From Tritrichomonas musculus (Eukaryota; Parabasalia; Tritrichomonadida; Tritrichomonadidae), in contig JAPFFF010000005.1 of NCBI GenBank assembly GCA_039105265.1, positions 2,341,501 through 2,405,500 on the forward strand: a stretch of DNA of 64,000 bases, read 5' to 3'. The position numbers were made by a program, and so were the translations under genes. The notes under the pieces are model-generated. The model saw only the letters and a program-made list of their open reading frames with translations, did no database searches and was not told the origin of the DNA. The number at the start of each line of letters is the position of its first letter. Position 1 is the stretch's first letter. Positions 18,417 through 30,082 of the stretch are shown piece after piece.

Positions 18417-21400
18417 TTGACACATTTAATATCTGGAAGATTTTTTAATAGCACAATAAAAACAGCATTTGAACTATATTTTAAAAAGAAAAAAAAATAT
18501 TTTCATTTATCACAAATAGAGATGCTCAAATTTTTTCGGACACCCTATAAATCAATAGCATTGGCAAAAATAGGTAACATTTATTATAATGGTGGATATG
18601 GTGTTACAAAGAACTTCTCAAAAGCCAAAAAGTACTATAAATTATCTGGTGAAAACCGCAATTCATTTGCTTATAATTTTTTAGGCGATGCTTTTTATTT
18701 TGGCAGGTGTGTTGAAAAAAATTATAGAAAAGCAATAAAATATTATGATCTAGCTTCAAAGCTTGGAAACGTAGATGCTCATTACAATATTGCTTTTTGT
18801 TATCTAACAGGCCAAGGAGTTGAAATTAATTATACAATAGCAATATCATACTTAAAAAAGATAAGCAATGTTGATATTGACACATTGAAAATATTAGGGA
18901 TTATATATGAGCAGGGACTAGGTGTATCTATTGATTATTGCAAGGCTATGACATATTTTAAGAACATAACTAAAATGAATAATGGATTTGAAGGCTTTAC
19001 ATTAATTGGAACCATGTACTTCTTAGGCCTTGGCGTTGAGCAAAGCCTATTTAAAGGCAAAAATATATTATGAAAAAGCAGCCAAAGGAAATGAATATGA
19101 TGCATTGTTTGACATCGGATATATTTATTATAAAGGCTATGGTGTTGAGCAAAATTATAAAGAAGCTATAAAATATTTTCAATTAGCTGCTGATCAGAAA
19201 AGTCCAGATGCATATTTGCTACTTGGAGACATTTATTACAATGGTTTTGGTACTGAAAAGAATATTAAGAAAGCAATAAATTATTATGAAGCATCAGGAG
19301 AAAAGGAAGATTATGAAGCCTATTTCAAATTAGGCAGTATTTATTCAACAGGCATGAATATCGATGTAGATAATGAGAAGGCAACAAAATATTATTCAAA
19401 ATGCATTCAAATCAAAGAAAATTCAAATTTATTTCGAGAATTAGAACAAAATTCTTATTCATTAAAGCATCACTTCTTTGGATATTCATATATTTAAAGC
19501 AATGATTTAGGTTTAATTAAACTATTTCAAGAAGATAAAGAAGCTCTCAATTATATTTATAAAGCAGCTTCTAATAGCTACTTATTTGCAAAAAACAACC
19601 TTGGCTTATATTATCAATATTTTGAGAATTCAATTAATAATGCAATGGCAAGATATGAAGATTCTTCAAGAGAAAAATTTGCACTTGCTGACTTCAATAT
19701 TGCGAATATTTATGAATCAAATGGCGACATAAACAAGGCAATAAATCATTACATAAAAGCTTCCGAAAATGAAGATGAACCATTAGTTTTATTTGAACAC
19801 GAACATTTTGATATAAGATTGGAAATATCTAAAACATTTATCATGTGTTATACAAATCTGAAGCTCTTCATGCACTACTATTCGCAAAGTAATGTTGATG
19901 AAGCTAAAAAATACTTGAAAAAATCATTCTTAAAACTGAATTTAAATAATGAGGATTTCATTTACCAATTCAAATTTATAATGCCAAAAAATAAAACTTC
20001 AAGAAACTACTTTTCATACCTCAAATGCTTCATTTTATATTTCCCTTTGTTTAATCTAAAAATGCAACCAAATATAAATATAGATTTTGAACAATATATG
20101 GCCACCAAAAGCAATCATAAAGTGACTGATTCACAACAACAACAGCAAAACAATGACAAAGTGACTGATTCACAACAACAACAAAACAATGACAAAGAGA
20201 CTGATTCACAACAACAACAACAAAACAATGACAAAGAGACTGATTCACAACAACAACAAAACAATGACAAAGAGACTGATTCACAACAACAACAACAAAA
20301 CAATGACAAAGTGACTGATTCACAACAACAACAAAACAATGACAAAGTGACTGATTCACAACAACAACAAAACAATGACAAAGAGACTGATTCACAACAA
20401 CAACAACAAAACAATGACAAAGAGACTGATTCACAACAACAACAACAAAACAATGACAAAGAGACTGATTCACAACAACAACAAAACAATGACAAAGAGA
20501 CTGATTCACAACAACAACAAAACAATGACAAAGTGACTGATTCACAACAACAACAAAACAATGACAAAGTGACTGATTCACAACAACAACAAAACAATGA
20601 CAAAGAGACTGATTCACAACAACAACAAAACAATGACAAAGAGACTGATTCACAACAACAACAAAACAATGACAAAGAGACTGATTCACAACAACAACAA
20701 CAAAACAATGACAAAGTGACTGATTCACAACAACAACAAAACAATGACAAAGAGACTGATTCACAACAACAACAAAACAATGACAAAGAGACTGATTCAC
20801 AACAACAACAAAACAATGACAAAGAGACTGATTCACAACAACAACAAAACAATGACAAAGTGACTGATTCACAACAACAACAAAACAATGACAAAGAGAC
20901 TGATTCACAACAACAACAAAACAATGACAAAGAGACTGATTCACAACAACAACAAAACAATGACAAAGTGACTGATTCACAACAACAACAAAACAATGAC
21001 AAAGAGACTGATTCACAACAACAACAAAACAATGACAAAGTGACTGATTCACAACAACAACAAAACAATGACAAAGTGACTGATTCACAACAACAACAAA
21101 ACAATGACAAAGAGACTGATTCACAACAACAACAAAACAATGACAAAGAGACTGATTCACAACAACAACAAAACAATGACAAAGAGACTGATTCACAACA
21201 ACAACAACAAAACAATGACAAAGAGACTGATTCACAACAACAACAACAAAACAATGACAAAGTGACTGATTCACAACAACAACAACAAAACAATGACAAA
21301 GTGACTAATCTACAACAACAAGAAGATGAATGCAAAATTACTGATTTACTAAATAAAGGTAAAATACATGATATACAAAAACAAGACAAATATAAAATTT

Positions 21401-21765
21401 TTGTTCATCAAAAACAAAAGAATGAAGCATTTCTTGACTTAAAACAAAAAGAGATTTTTGTGCATGACAAAGATATCACCGCTTATTTCAAAAAAGCTCA
21501 TTTTAAGCATAAAGATGATAGAATTTTCTTTGATAAAATTGGCGATCTGTTCGAATTTGTGAACCAAATTCCGATTCTTGCAAAAGAATTCATAGATGAA
21601 ATACAAGAGATTTTGAATATTATGAAAGATATCATATTCAAGCCACCATATTACATATTATTTGGTAGGATTGTTCTTGAGAAAGATAATTCTGCTAATG
21701 GACAAAACAATGATGCAAATAGACAAGATATTAATGATCATTTCTATGAAGGTTTTAATGAATAA
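18417..21765 (+). pseudogene. Second Sel1-like-repeat protein gene with Gln-rich repeat tail, disrupted
   Basis: Sel1-like repeats run from about 18,550. The first convincing ATG is at 18,522, but it falls inside a partial repeat, so the true 5' end may be lost. A frame change near 19,045-19,055 splits a repeat (GVEQ followed by the expected Y-x-KAKIYYEKAA in another frame). An in-frame TAA at 19,495-19,497 interrupts sequence that otherwise stays open and repeat-like in the same frame to 21,765. The part after about 20,119 encodes 32 Gln-rich repeats, then a unique C-terminus of about 150 residues with no recognised domain. It could be a decayed gene or three short expressed genes. With one shift and one stop the pseudogene reading is favoured. 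It is a tandem relative of the gene at 15,344. Confidence 0.7.
20119..21297 (+). repeat. Coding minisatellite, 32 units of 36 or 39 bases
   Basis: Each unit encodes K-E/V-TDSQQQQ(Q)NND. By count there are 32 units: 23 with four glutamines (36 bases) and 9 with five (39 bases). A single A/T difference makes a Glu or Val variant. A degenerate unit (KVTNLQQQ) follows. All length changes are multiples of three, so the frame is kept. Units are otherwise almost identical, pointing to recent expansion or homogenisation. Long reverse-strand open frames here are by-products of the repeat. Confidence 0.95.
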
Positions 21766-22045
21766 ATTTGATTCACATATTTTGAATAATAATAAAATAA
21801 TTAAATATTTTTACAGCTAATTTTTATCGTAATGGAACTAAATTTACTACAATAAGGAAAAAATAGAAAAAAATATAACCATTTTTTGTAAAAAACGTAA
21901 TAATTGAAAAAATATTGTAACACAATTTTTGAATAGTAAATATTTATTTCAAATAAATAAATAAATAAAATGATTTTAATATAAAAAACTGAGATATAAC
22001 AATATTTTAAAAACATTGAAATTGAAAGGTAAAATATTTAGCCAT

Positions 22046-22063
22046 TACAATAAGCTTATTGTA
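22046..22063. repeat. Perfect 18-base palindrome
   Basis: TACAATAAG followed directly by CTTATTGTA, with no spacer. It could be a dimeric protein binding site or a chance product of A+T-rich DNA. Confidence 0.6.
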
Positions 22064-22191
22064 GTAAAATTTGATTATTTATTTGGCAGCTTAAGGCTAA
22101 AATAATCTGCCTTATAATAGGTCAATATAAACGGTTATGTAAAATTAAAAAAAAAATCGAATAAGTATTCAATTTTAATTGACCATAGGGA

Positions 22192-22311
22192 AGGCCAAAA
22201 AAAGCGGTATACGAAAAAATCGACGGTTTTTCGTATAAGAAACCGTTTTTATTCACCATATTTAAGGCCAAAAAAAAGCGGTATACGAAAAAATTGAAAG
22301 GTTTTCGTATA
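22192..22311. repeat. Tandem duplicate of a hairpin-forming unit
   Basis: A segment starting GGCCAAAAAAAGCGGTATAC occurs twice, about 74 bases apart. Each copy forms a hairpin: TATACGAAAAA/TTTTTCGTATA (22208-22218 with 22227-22237) and TATACGAAAA/TTTTCGTATA (22282-22291 with 22302-22311). It may be a small RNA, a terminator-like pair or a remnant of a miniature transposon. No terminal repeats or target duplication were seen. Confidence 0.65.
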
Positions 22312-23332
22312 AAAATTCATTCAATTTTGAGCTTTTTTGAGATTTTTTTAATCGTTAGACGATAATATTTAACTGAAATTTTAATGATCGTGATTTATAT
22401 ATTTTTCAATTATTTATGATCGAAAAAAATATTTTCTAAACGTTAAAATTTAATTAAAAAAGTTACTTTTAAACGATTAAAAAATTATTAAAAAAATTAG
22501 CAAAAAACTATGTTTTTTAAAAGTATTTTTCATTTTCCACGATAAGACAAACTATAATTGAGAGGTCTGTTTCGTTTAAATTTATGCTGTAAAGGTAAAC
22601 GAATTTGGTTTTTTTTCAATTTTCTTATTTCGTTAAATAATCATAAAATATAAATTTAATTTATTATCTTAAACATTTTTTATTTAGAAGCAAATAAGAT
22701 CTGTCGTAGGGAAATTGGAATAATATCAATTTTAAAATATTTAATAGAAAAAGTGAAGAAATTGAATTTTAACGTCAAGTATGTATTCAAAATATTTCTA
22801 GGTGCTCTAAGAGGATTTTGCCTAGAAACTGTTTTTTCTAACCCATTTTTAAATATTGTTTAGTTATATATTACTATTTATATATTTATATAATTTATTA
22901 TATTTTTTATCTATAATATACAAATATTATTTATTATTTTCCAGTATAAAGCATATTTATAAATTTATATTTTGAAAGCTTATTCAAAATATATTGAGAA
23001 AATAAAAATAATAAAGTCATTAAATTTTCTGTATTTTTAAATAAAGACTATTCAATTTAAAAGAATTAAAAATGCAAATATCTTATTTTAAAATCATTTA
23101 ACCAATATTATTATGCATTTATAAAAATATAAAATAGTATAGATATATAAATGCATGTAAATATTGCTAATATTATATTAAATTGAGGAATTTTGATGAA
23201 CATATTATAGTAAGCATAAAGTAAATCAATTTTTTTTATGAATATAGATGAAAATAATTTGTATACTTATTAAAAAGTATGAAAAAATAATGAAATTTGT
23301 GAAAAATAATTAGATTGATAATGAAAAAATTA

Positions 23333-23515
23333 TTAATCAAATTTGATTGTTTCAAATGTTTTTTTGAGTATGTGTTGATATTGAATTAACTGAATCTGTT
23401 GATGAATATCATTAAACTGTTCTTTTTTGTTGAGTATTTTTAATATTGGGCTGTTCCTTTGCCAACTAATATCTTTTGGAGGGGACAATAAAATTTAAGT
23501 TCATCACCATAATAA
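23333..23515 (-). pseudogene. Short decayed coding remnant, unidentified
   Basis: On the minus strand about 49 codons with normal protein composition run to a stop at 23,333-23,335 (for example KDISWQRNSPILKILNKKEQ). They are preceded in a shifted frame by a few more plausible codons (GDELKFYC). The patch is richer in G+C than its surroundings. It has no start and no recognised family, so it is read as the 3' remnant of a host gene. It could be chance. Confidence 0.3.
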
Positions 23516-24480
23516 GAAAAATACATATACTTAAATAATTTATTGTAATTTAAACTTGCTTTCTATTTTTTCCATTTTTTGCAAATCATTTAAAAAAGTT
23601 CAATTATATATACAAATATTAATTAATATTCAAAATAAAAAAACATTTTAAAATATAGATATTAAATTTAAAATAATATATGATAAATGTATCTAAAATA
23701 AATTTTCTTTGAAAAGATATATAAATATATACTTTTGGTTTTATCATTATATCACAAAAAGTTAGATAATTTAACAAAAAGTTACCATTCATAAAAAAAT
23801 TCATTGAAAAAATATTTTCATGATATTAGGGAAATGTTACGATTATTTTATTTTTTGTCTATATAGCCAATATTATATACTGACATACAATATAAATCAT
23901 TAGAGGTGAAGTAATAATCGAAACATTTTGTTCATGATTAATATCCATGATAATCAAAAGTACAAAAAAAAGATAAATTTCTACTCCATAAATTATAATA
24001 TTGTTTTGAAATATCAAAATATCTCTCATCAATGTGATTTTTTTTATAACTGGTCCAAAAGAACAATTGTTATTGATGTTTTTTTTATTTTTTTTAACGG
24101 ACAAAATAAACGGCCTCCGTTTACCTTTCTTTTGTTATAGTTATTTTGATATTTTTAGTATAAGCCAAAAATGCTATCAAAAAGTGAATATTCAAATTTT
24201 ACAAAACATAAAAAATTTTATCAAGATATCCAAAATCACTGATTTCATTGTTTTTAATGAAAATGTTAATTCAAATGTCAGATTTGACAGAACATTTTGA
24301 ACATGCATGATATAATTTTATGTTTCCTCGATCAACTGGACAATTAAACGTTAAAGAAATGAGAAAAAAGTATCTTTCTCTTCTTTTCTTTTTGAAAATA
24401 AAAAAATCACAACAAAGAATGATTTAAGGGCATAAATAACATAGTTTAATATAAATAAATACGCACATAAAAAAATAGCA

Positions 24481-27400
24481 TTAAACAATATTAAGCGAGA
24501 GAGGCAAATGATCAGATCCGAAAGTATCGAGCGATTGCAAAGCATTTTTCTTTGTTAATCTTGGCGGCCTTTTAGTTGGCTTCAATATATTTATATCAAA
24601 GTTCTTTAAATGCGTAGTAATTGAGTTCGATGGCTTAGTTAGAGACGAAACAATTAATTTTCCTGTTTCGCCTCTGTAAGATTTCGAACAAAGATTTTGA
24701 ATTTGATGAATCAATTCCGTTGGTCGCGTTGTTGTCTGTAATTGTCTATCAGGTTGAGTGACAGTTGATGTTTCAGTTATTGATTTTGATAAAAATTCCG
24801 ATTTTGCTTTATCTAATATTCGTTTAGAATTTTTTTGGTTCATATCTTGCATAAACTCATCAATTGTCTCTGTAAACTTTTTTAAGGTGAATCCTTCTTC
24901 TTCTGGTTCATTATTTACTTCAGGTATTATATTTTCAGGAGTAATCTTGACATTTATACTTCTATTACTAGCTAAGACTACTTTTGACATCTTCATGATC
25001 GATTGCCTTCTCATCTTTTTTATTAATAAATCTGTCGAATTCATTTTAAGAGGAGGCTTAAATACTTGAACGAAATGCTGATCATCAATCTCAAAAGGTC
25101 GAGCTAATTTTCCGTGATATTTTACAATATCACCTTCAATATCACCATCGATTAATGACCAATGATTTCCTTCTTCATTCAAAAATCCATAATAGCCAAA
25201 AGTGTCTGTATCCCAAATTCTAACTGTTTTGTCAACACCACAAGTTGCTATATGTTTTCCACCGTTAACCAAAGTTAGAGAAATAATATCATCTTGATGA
25301 CATCTGTAAATTTGGCCGTTTTCAAGGTTGCTCAATTGATATTTTTTAACATATCCATAATTATCTGCAGAGTAAAGGGCGTCATTATTTTCATCAGCAA
25401 CAATCGAAGACAGTGAATAAGGGCGAGTAATTCCATGCGCATCAAATGTTGTAATTAGGTTCATTTTTTGTAATGCAAATATTGATATTGCTCCATTTGA
25501 ATCACCAACAAAAACTTGATAATTAGCACATTCTATACATTCAACCATTGCTCCTGACGCGATATATCCAATTGCTTGAGGTGAGCTTGTATTGATTGCC
25601 CATGATATTACTGCTCCACTAGCATCACCTGAAACAAGGCCTACAATTGATTGGGCAATTGATGTAATATCACTTTTGTGACCATTGAAAGAACGATATA
25701 GCTCATATTCACATGGATCAGTTTCGATAAAGAGAAGAATCTTTCGATCCCATCTACAGCAAACAAGATATTCTCTATTTGATATAATTACACACTTGAA
25801 AATTGATATCAAGGAATGATCGTTTGGTGTAAACTTCACGATTTCTTGTCCACTATTAAAATTCCAAATAGAAATTTGCCCGTTATAAGTAGTTGTAACT
25901 AGTCTTCGTGATGAATTATCTAAACAAGCTGCTAAAATGTTTGGCGAATTAAACGTACGCTTTTGTTTATGAGCTGTTTCAATTGTGCCATTCATGTAAT
26001 TCCAAACTTTGATTGTACATACGGAATCGCAAGTTATTAGTTGATCATATTCACTTGAATAAAAACAGCCTACAATTGGGTAGTTGTGTGTTACTGGTTC
26101 AAAATAAATAAGCTGAGTTGTAAAATCTTCAGCCCATTTTGAAGGATAAGCTGAACATGCAACAAGACAAAGACGATTATAGTCGAATTGTGCAACTGAA
26201 AATAAATTTTCGGGGCGCTGTAGAGAATGATCAACCCATTCATTAACTAATCTATAACTTGTGGAGTCCCAGATACGGAATTCCTTTCTGTTTGTAATTA
26301 CAACAAGATATCTTTCTTTGCTTGTTGTGGCAAATTCTGAAATACATTGAACTTGATTATAATGATCACCTAAAGTAAAAATTTTTCGAGGTGGATTAAT
26401 TCCCCATACAAAAACATCTCTTGATGCTCCATATGTTATAAGAGCTTTTTGCTGTTCTAAAAAAATAAATCCATGTATCGGATTATAATCAGTAAAAGTC
26501 TTGATAATCGAGAAAGTTGATCCAGTGTATTGCCAGAATTTTAAAGTACGATCTGATGAGCTGGACGCATAGCAGTTTAGTAGTTGTATTGGTTTAATTT
26601 CAAGAATTGACTCAGTATGAATTTGAGAACGTCCTACCCTTTCAACTATATAATCTGTTCCTTTTCTTCTCTGAGGAATCAGTAATTGAAAAAGCTCAAC
26701 TATTCCATCATCATCGCCAATAAAAAATGCTAAAGAATTCGGATCTTTTTTAGGATAATCTGCTTCAGAGATCACTTTTGGTACGTTAAACATCGGAATT
26801 TGTGGAGAATCCAATGCTTTCAATGTATTTTGGGCTTCTTCAATATTCATCATTTTGATACTCTTAGTTGATGGTGAAGCACATATCTCAACAGGAAGAA
26901 CTGAATATTTTTCAAGTTCATAAAAGAGCAATCGTCGTTCTGTTGTTGCAACGACCATTATAAAAAAACTATCATATATATAAAAATCAGCAAAATATCC
27001 TGGATTTGTAATTACATGTTTCAATGATAAGTCAGCTGAATTCCAAAATCGAATCGAGTCTGTACTTAATGTAGTATAATCTCCTGTTCTTTTATTAATT
27101 ATTAGGCGGCGAATCATGTCTCGATGCTGATGATTCCTTGGCGGTGGTGGTATTGGAACTTTTGTAATAAGACGAGTGTTTTCATTGTCAATTTTGAGCT
27201 CACGCGTCGTAATCTCTTGAATCATATAGCAAACCAATTCTTCCCATGTTAATTTTTCGTCAGAATTAGCATCAATTTTCCTAAAATATTTATCGAATTC
27301 TGTTTCTGATAGTTTACCATCCAAAATATAAAAACGAAGAGAAGAATTCATCCATTGATCGTGAGAAATCCAGCCTTTCTGTTCAGCGTCAGCGTCATCA

Positions 27401-27582
27401 AATGCTTTTCGTAATTCAAATAAAAATCTCTTGCTGTCCATTTTTTGCGCTCCTTTTCGATTAAGATAATTTTTATAATCTCTTTCTGTATATATCTTTG
27501 ATGAAGGTAATTGAAATTCGCTTTCTGACGGAGCATCGGAAAAGATTGAATTTAATGATTTCAATGATTTCCGAGAAGACAT
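24481..27582 (-). CDS. EF-hand and WD40-repeat protein (WDR49/WDR64-like)
   Basis: 1,033 residues. An EF-hand pair lies near the N-terminus. The first loop (about 61-77, FDDADAEQKGWISHDQW) is degenerate; the second (104-115, DANSDEKLTWEE) is canonical and should bind calcium. From about residue 150 to 830 there are many WD40-type blades ending in FW or IW pairs (for example TLKFWQY, IRIWD-like, VRIWD), enough for two propellers. The C-terminal 200 residues are charged and probably disordered. EF-hand plus double WD40 is the layout of the WDR49/WDR64 family, often linked to cilia and flagella, which would suit a flagellated protist; the exact orthologue is not settled. The ATG at 27,580-27,582 gives a complete N-terminus. 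Confidence 0.8.
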   Translation of the reverse strand: MSSRKSLKSLNSIFSDAPSESEFQLPSSKIYTERDYKNYLNRKGAQKMDSKRFLFELRKAFDDADAEQKGWISHDQWMNSSLRFYILDGKLSETEFDKYFRKIDANSDEKLTWEELVCYMIQEITTRELKIDNENTRLITKVPIPPPPRNHQHRDMIRRLIINKRTGDYTTLSTDSIRFWNSADLSLKHVITNPGYFADFYIYDSFFIMVVATTERRLLFYELEKYSVLPVEICASPSTKSIKMMNIEEAQNTLKALDSPQIPMFNVPKVISEADYPKKDPNSLAFFIGDDDGIVELFQLLIPQRRKGTDYIVERVGRSQIHTESILEIKPIQLLNCYASSSSDRTLKFWQYTGSTFSIIKTFTDYNPIHGFIFLEQQKALITYGASRDVFVWGINPPRKIFTLGDHYNQVQCISEFATTSKERYLVVITNRKEFRIWDSTSYRLVNEWVDHSLQRPENLFSVAQFDYNRLCLVACSAYPSKWAEDFTTQLIYFEPVTHNYPIVGCFYSSEYDQLITCDSVCTIKVWNYMNGTIETAHKQKRTFNSPNILAACLDNSSRRLVTTTYNGQISIWNFNSGQEIVKFTPNDHSLISIFKCVIISNREYLVCCRWDRKILLFIETDPCEYELYRSFNGHKSDITSIAQSIVGLVSGDASGAVISWAINTSSPQAIGYIASGAMVECIECANYQVFVGDSNGAISIFALQKMNLITTFDAHGITRPYSLSSIVADENNDALYSADNYGYVKKYQLSNLENGQIYRCHQDDIISLTLVNGGKHIATCGVDKTVRIWDTDTFGYYGFLNEEGNHWSLIDGDIEGDIVKYHGKLARPFEIDDQHFVQVFKPPLKMNSTDLLIKKMRRQSIMKMSKVVLASNRSINVKITPENIIPEVNNEPEEEGFTLKKFTETIDEFMQDMNQKNSKRILDKAKSEFLSKSITETSTVTQPDRQLQTTTRPTELIHQIQNLCSKSYRGETGKLIVSSLTKPSNSITTHLKNFDINILKPTKRPPRLTKKNALQSLDTFGSDHLPLSLNIV

Positions 27583-29167
27583 TAGTTATGAAAGAGAAAT
27601 ATTTCCCCAAATTTCTAATAACGTATAATTTGAGTTTCTAATTGAAATTTTGAATTGATAAACTGAAGGTAGAATATCTAATGCATACTTTCTAATATTT
27701 TGTATATTAACTATGAAATTTAAACCTTGTCAATGCCTGAAATTAATATTGAAAGAATGGTCTATGCAAGGTAATTTTTCAAAAAAGATAATTCTAGAAA
27801 TCAACTATTTTAAAAAAGGTACAATCATGATATATATTCATCTCAAATACCAAATCAATTAGGCATTATTTTTAAAACTGTGATATTAATACAAATGTGA
27901 ATTTATCTTCTTGAATGAAAAAGTGAATTAAAGGTATTAATAAACATAGCAACTTTTTAAAATAGCCTTCAATATTTGAATTGGAAGAATATATATTTGA
28001 GTTGAACAGTCAGCATAATATAGAATATTTGAGGGCTCTTTTAAATTTCCCCTGAAAAAGTGGTGTTTGATTTTCTGAAGACTCAATTTATTTCAATTTT
28101 TCAATTAAATTCGTTAGATAATTATTTTAAAAAATAAAATTTAATATCAAATTAGATTCAATTAATCTTAAATCATTTAAATGAAATAAAAATATATTTA
28201 TAAAATAATATTAAAATAAATTTGATTTATTAATAAACTATTTTCAAAGATATACTTATTCAATAAATTGATTGTATAAAAAATAAACATCAGAATCCAA
28301 AAATTTCTATAAAAACAGTATTATCGTTTGCATTCAATAAGTTTGGAAAATTGAATGAAATTGAGAGGTTGCTATATCTAGGTATTATAAAAAAATAAAG
28401 CATTGAAAGTTTTTTAAATTCTTTTTTATCGTTTCTTTCATTAAGTTGCGACTTTTTAAATCAAAAGACCGTTTATCTTCACAATCAAATCATTATTACT
28501 TATATGTAGAGTTTTTCAGAATTATCGGTTAGTTTTCAAATTTGAATGCTTCATTCAATTTCCTTTCAATTTTTTGAGGCAAACATGCAAGGTAGTCGTT
28601 TCTCGTGCACTAAAAGATTTCAAAGTTTCTTATTTCCAAAAAAATATTCTTATGGTCGTATATCATATGAATTTAGGATTCTTTATTCTTCAATTTCTTT
28701 TTGGAAGAAAATTAGTTAATATTATTTTAGAAAAATTTCTCCATATTTTTACTTTAGTAATCTGATGATTTGCTTCTAGTGTTGAAAGAAAATGAACAAA
28801 TAGTGCCTAATTTACTTTTTATTAAATTTTTGAAAAAGATACTGAATCTTTAATGCAAAAAATGTATTAAAATCTCCTTAATTTTTATATATGATTCATA
28901 TAAAAATATTTAATTACAGAAATATATACATAAATTAAATAAATGTATTTAATATAATTATAATGTTCATTATCGATCAGCATATTTCATTAACATCAGT
29001 TTATTTTTGAAATTATTTGAACATGCACTAAATATACAGTTTATTTTATTACAGAAAAGCTGATATTATACATTTTTTTTTTAATGGAAATAAAAATCTT
29101 TTTATATTTTGAATAGTTTATATTTATATTTTTCTGCGCAAAAAGCGGTTGGAAAAACTTTACTTAT
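27583..29167. other. Intergenic region between divergent genes, nothing firm
   Basis: A 1.6-kb A+T-rich region holding the promoters of the flanking divergent genes. A 63-codon frame at 28,574-28,765 does not look like protein. No RNA gene or repeat is supported. Confidence 0.5.
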
Positions 29168-29893
29168 ATGTACTTATTTCATCAATTTGGTGTCGAAGGA
29201 AATCAAGAACCAAATCAACACACCAATCAATTTCATTTGGTAAATGTTGAACCATATACTTCAGAAATGTATAGTGCACTTCTTCAACCATCAATGCAGA
29301 TACTTGAAAAAAATTATGCTCAATATGGAAAAAAGCAATTTACAAAAGAAAATTTTATTAAGTCATTAGTCATTGCTCCAATTAAAGGAATTGCTTTTGG
29401 TATCAACAGATCAGTTATTTCTGTTGCCTTTCACAATATTAATCAAGATTATCAAGATACGCCAGACCCTAAACCACCTAAAGATATATTCTTTTTAAAA
29501 TATTACACTAATGTATATAATTATCCTCAAATGCTTCGTGGATTAAAAACAGAATTGAAAGTTGAATTAACCTATCAAATATACAAAAGCTATATCACAA
29601 CATTTTCAAAATATCTAATATTTCCAAAAGGTGACAATTTAATGACAAATTTGGGATTTACGTTTGCAAGGAGCTTTACATCAAACTTGATCGCTGCGAC
29701 TACTATTTATCCATTAGCATTATCAAGATTCACCGATAAAGATTCTGAAGAAATCATTCATAAAGTCACAAAAAGAGCAGGATCTGGATCTGTTGTTGCA
29801 GGATTAATTTCTAGCGGCATTTCTGTCTTAAGATCATTATTGCCAAGCAAAAGTAATCTTATATCATTTGCAAGATTTTTAGTTGGTGTTTAA
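29168..29893 (+). CDS. Unknown 241-residue protein, possibly membrane-associated
   Basis: The first part (1-60) is polar. Segments with weak membrane character lie at about 68-92 (VIAPIKGIAFGINRSVISV), 165-190 (GFTFARSFTSNLIAATTIYP) and 205-225 (GSGSVVAGLISSGISVL). Small Gly/Ser-rich hydrophobic stretches separated by basic loops recall mitochondrial-type carriers or Tim17-type proteins, which in trichomonads act in hydrogenosomes. However, no carrier signature is visible, so this is only a suggestion. The ATG is the first in frame; a few upstream codons are also open, so a longer N-terminus cannot be excluded. The lack of frame-breaking changes and ordinary composition support a real gene. 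Confidence 0.6.
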   Translation: MYLFHQFGVEGNQEPNQHTNQFHLVNVEPYTSEMYSALLQPSMQILEKNYAQYGKKQFTKENFIKSLVIAPIKGIAFGINRSVISVAFHNINQDYQDTPDPKPPKDIFFLKYYTNVYNYPQMLRGLKTELKVELTYQIYKSYITTFSKYLIFPKGDNLMTNLGFTFARSFTSNLIAATTIYPLALSRFTDKDSEEIIHKVTKRAGSGSVVAGLISSGISVLRSLLPSKSNLISFARFLVGV

Positions 29894-30082
29894 ATTATAT
29901 TTATATAAATTATTTTATAGATAATTAAGTGCTTTTTAATTAATCTTTGATATTTTTGTTACATCCATTCTAACTTAATAACATATTAATATATTAACCT
30001 TTCGATTTGTTTTAAAAGAAATTTTAAAGTTTAAAAAGATTATTAAAAATCAATATATATTTTATATATCAAAAAATTAAAA

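Larger units (their letters stand above)
21766..24480. other. 2.7-kb A+T-rich intergenic region with several hairpins and a coding remnant
   Basis: No intact gene is supported; the open frames here are short and low-complexity. Structures seen are a perfect 18-base palindrome (22046-22063), twin hairpins (22208-22237 and 22282-22311), an 8-base inverted repeat TTCGTTTA/TAAACGAA (22571-22578 with 22596-22603), and another, TTTCTAGG/CCTAGAAA (22795-22802 with 22821-22828), with a small inner CTC/GAG stem. A short minus-strand coding-like remnant lies at about 23,333-23,515. Confidence 0.6.

Noticed and set aside
20051-21389. Two long minus-strand open frames (over 400 codons) of Cys/Val- or Ser/Leu-rich repeats
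   Set aside because: They are the complement of the in-frame Gln minisatellite, whose unit length is a multiple of three and lacks reverse-strand stops; they have no separate support.
24034-24300. 88-codon plus-strand frame in the spacer
   Set aside because: It is low-complexity Phe/Ile/Lys with no protein-like pattern, typical of A+T-rich chance frames.
28574-28765. 63-codon frame upstream of the gene at 29,168
   Set aside because: It has no ATG, no motif and biased composition.
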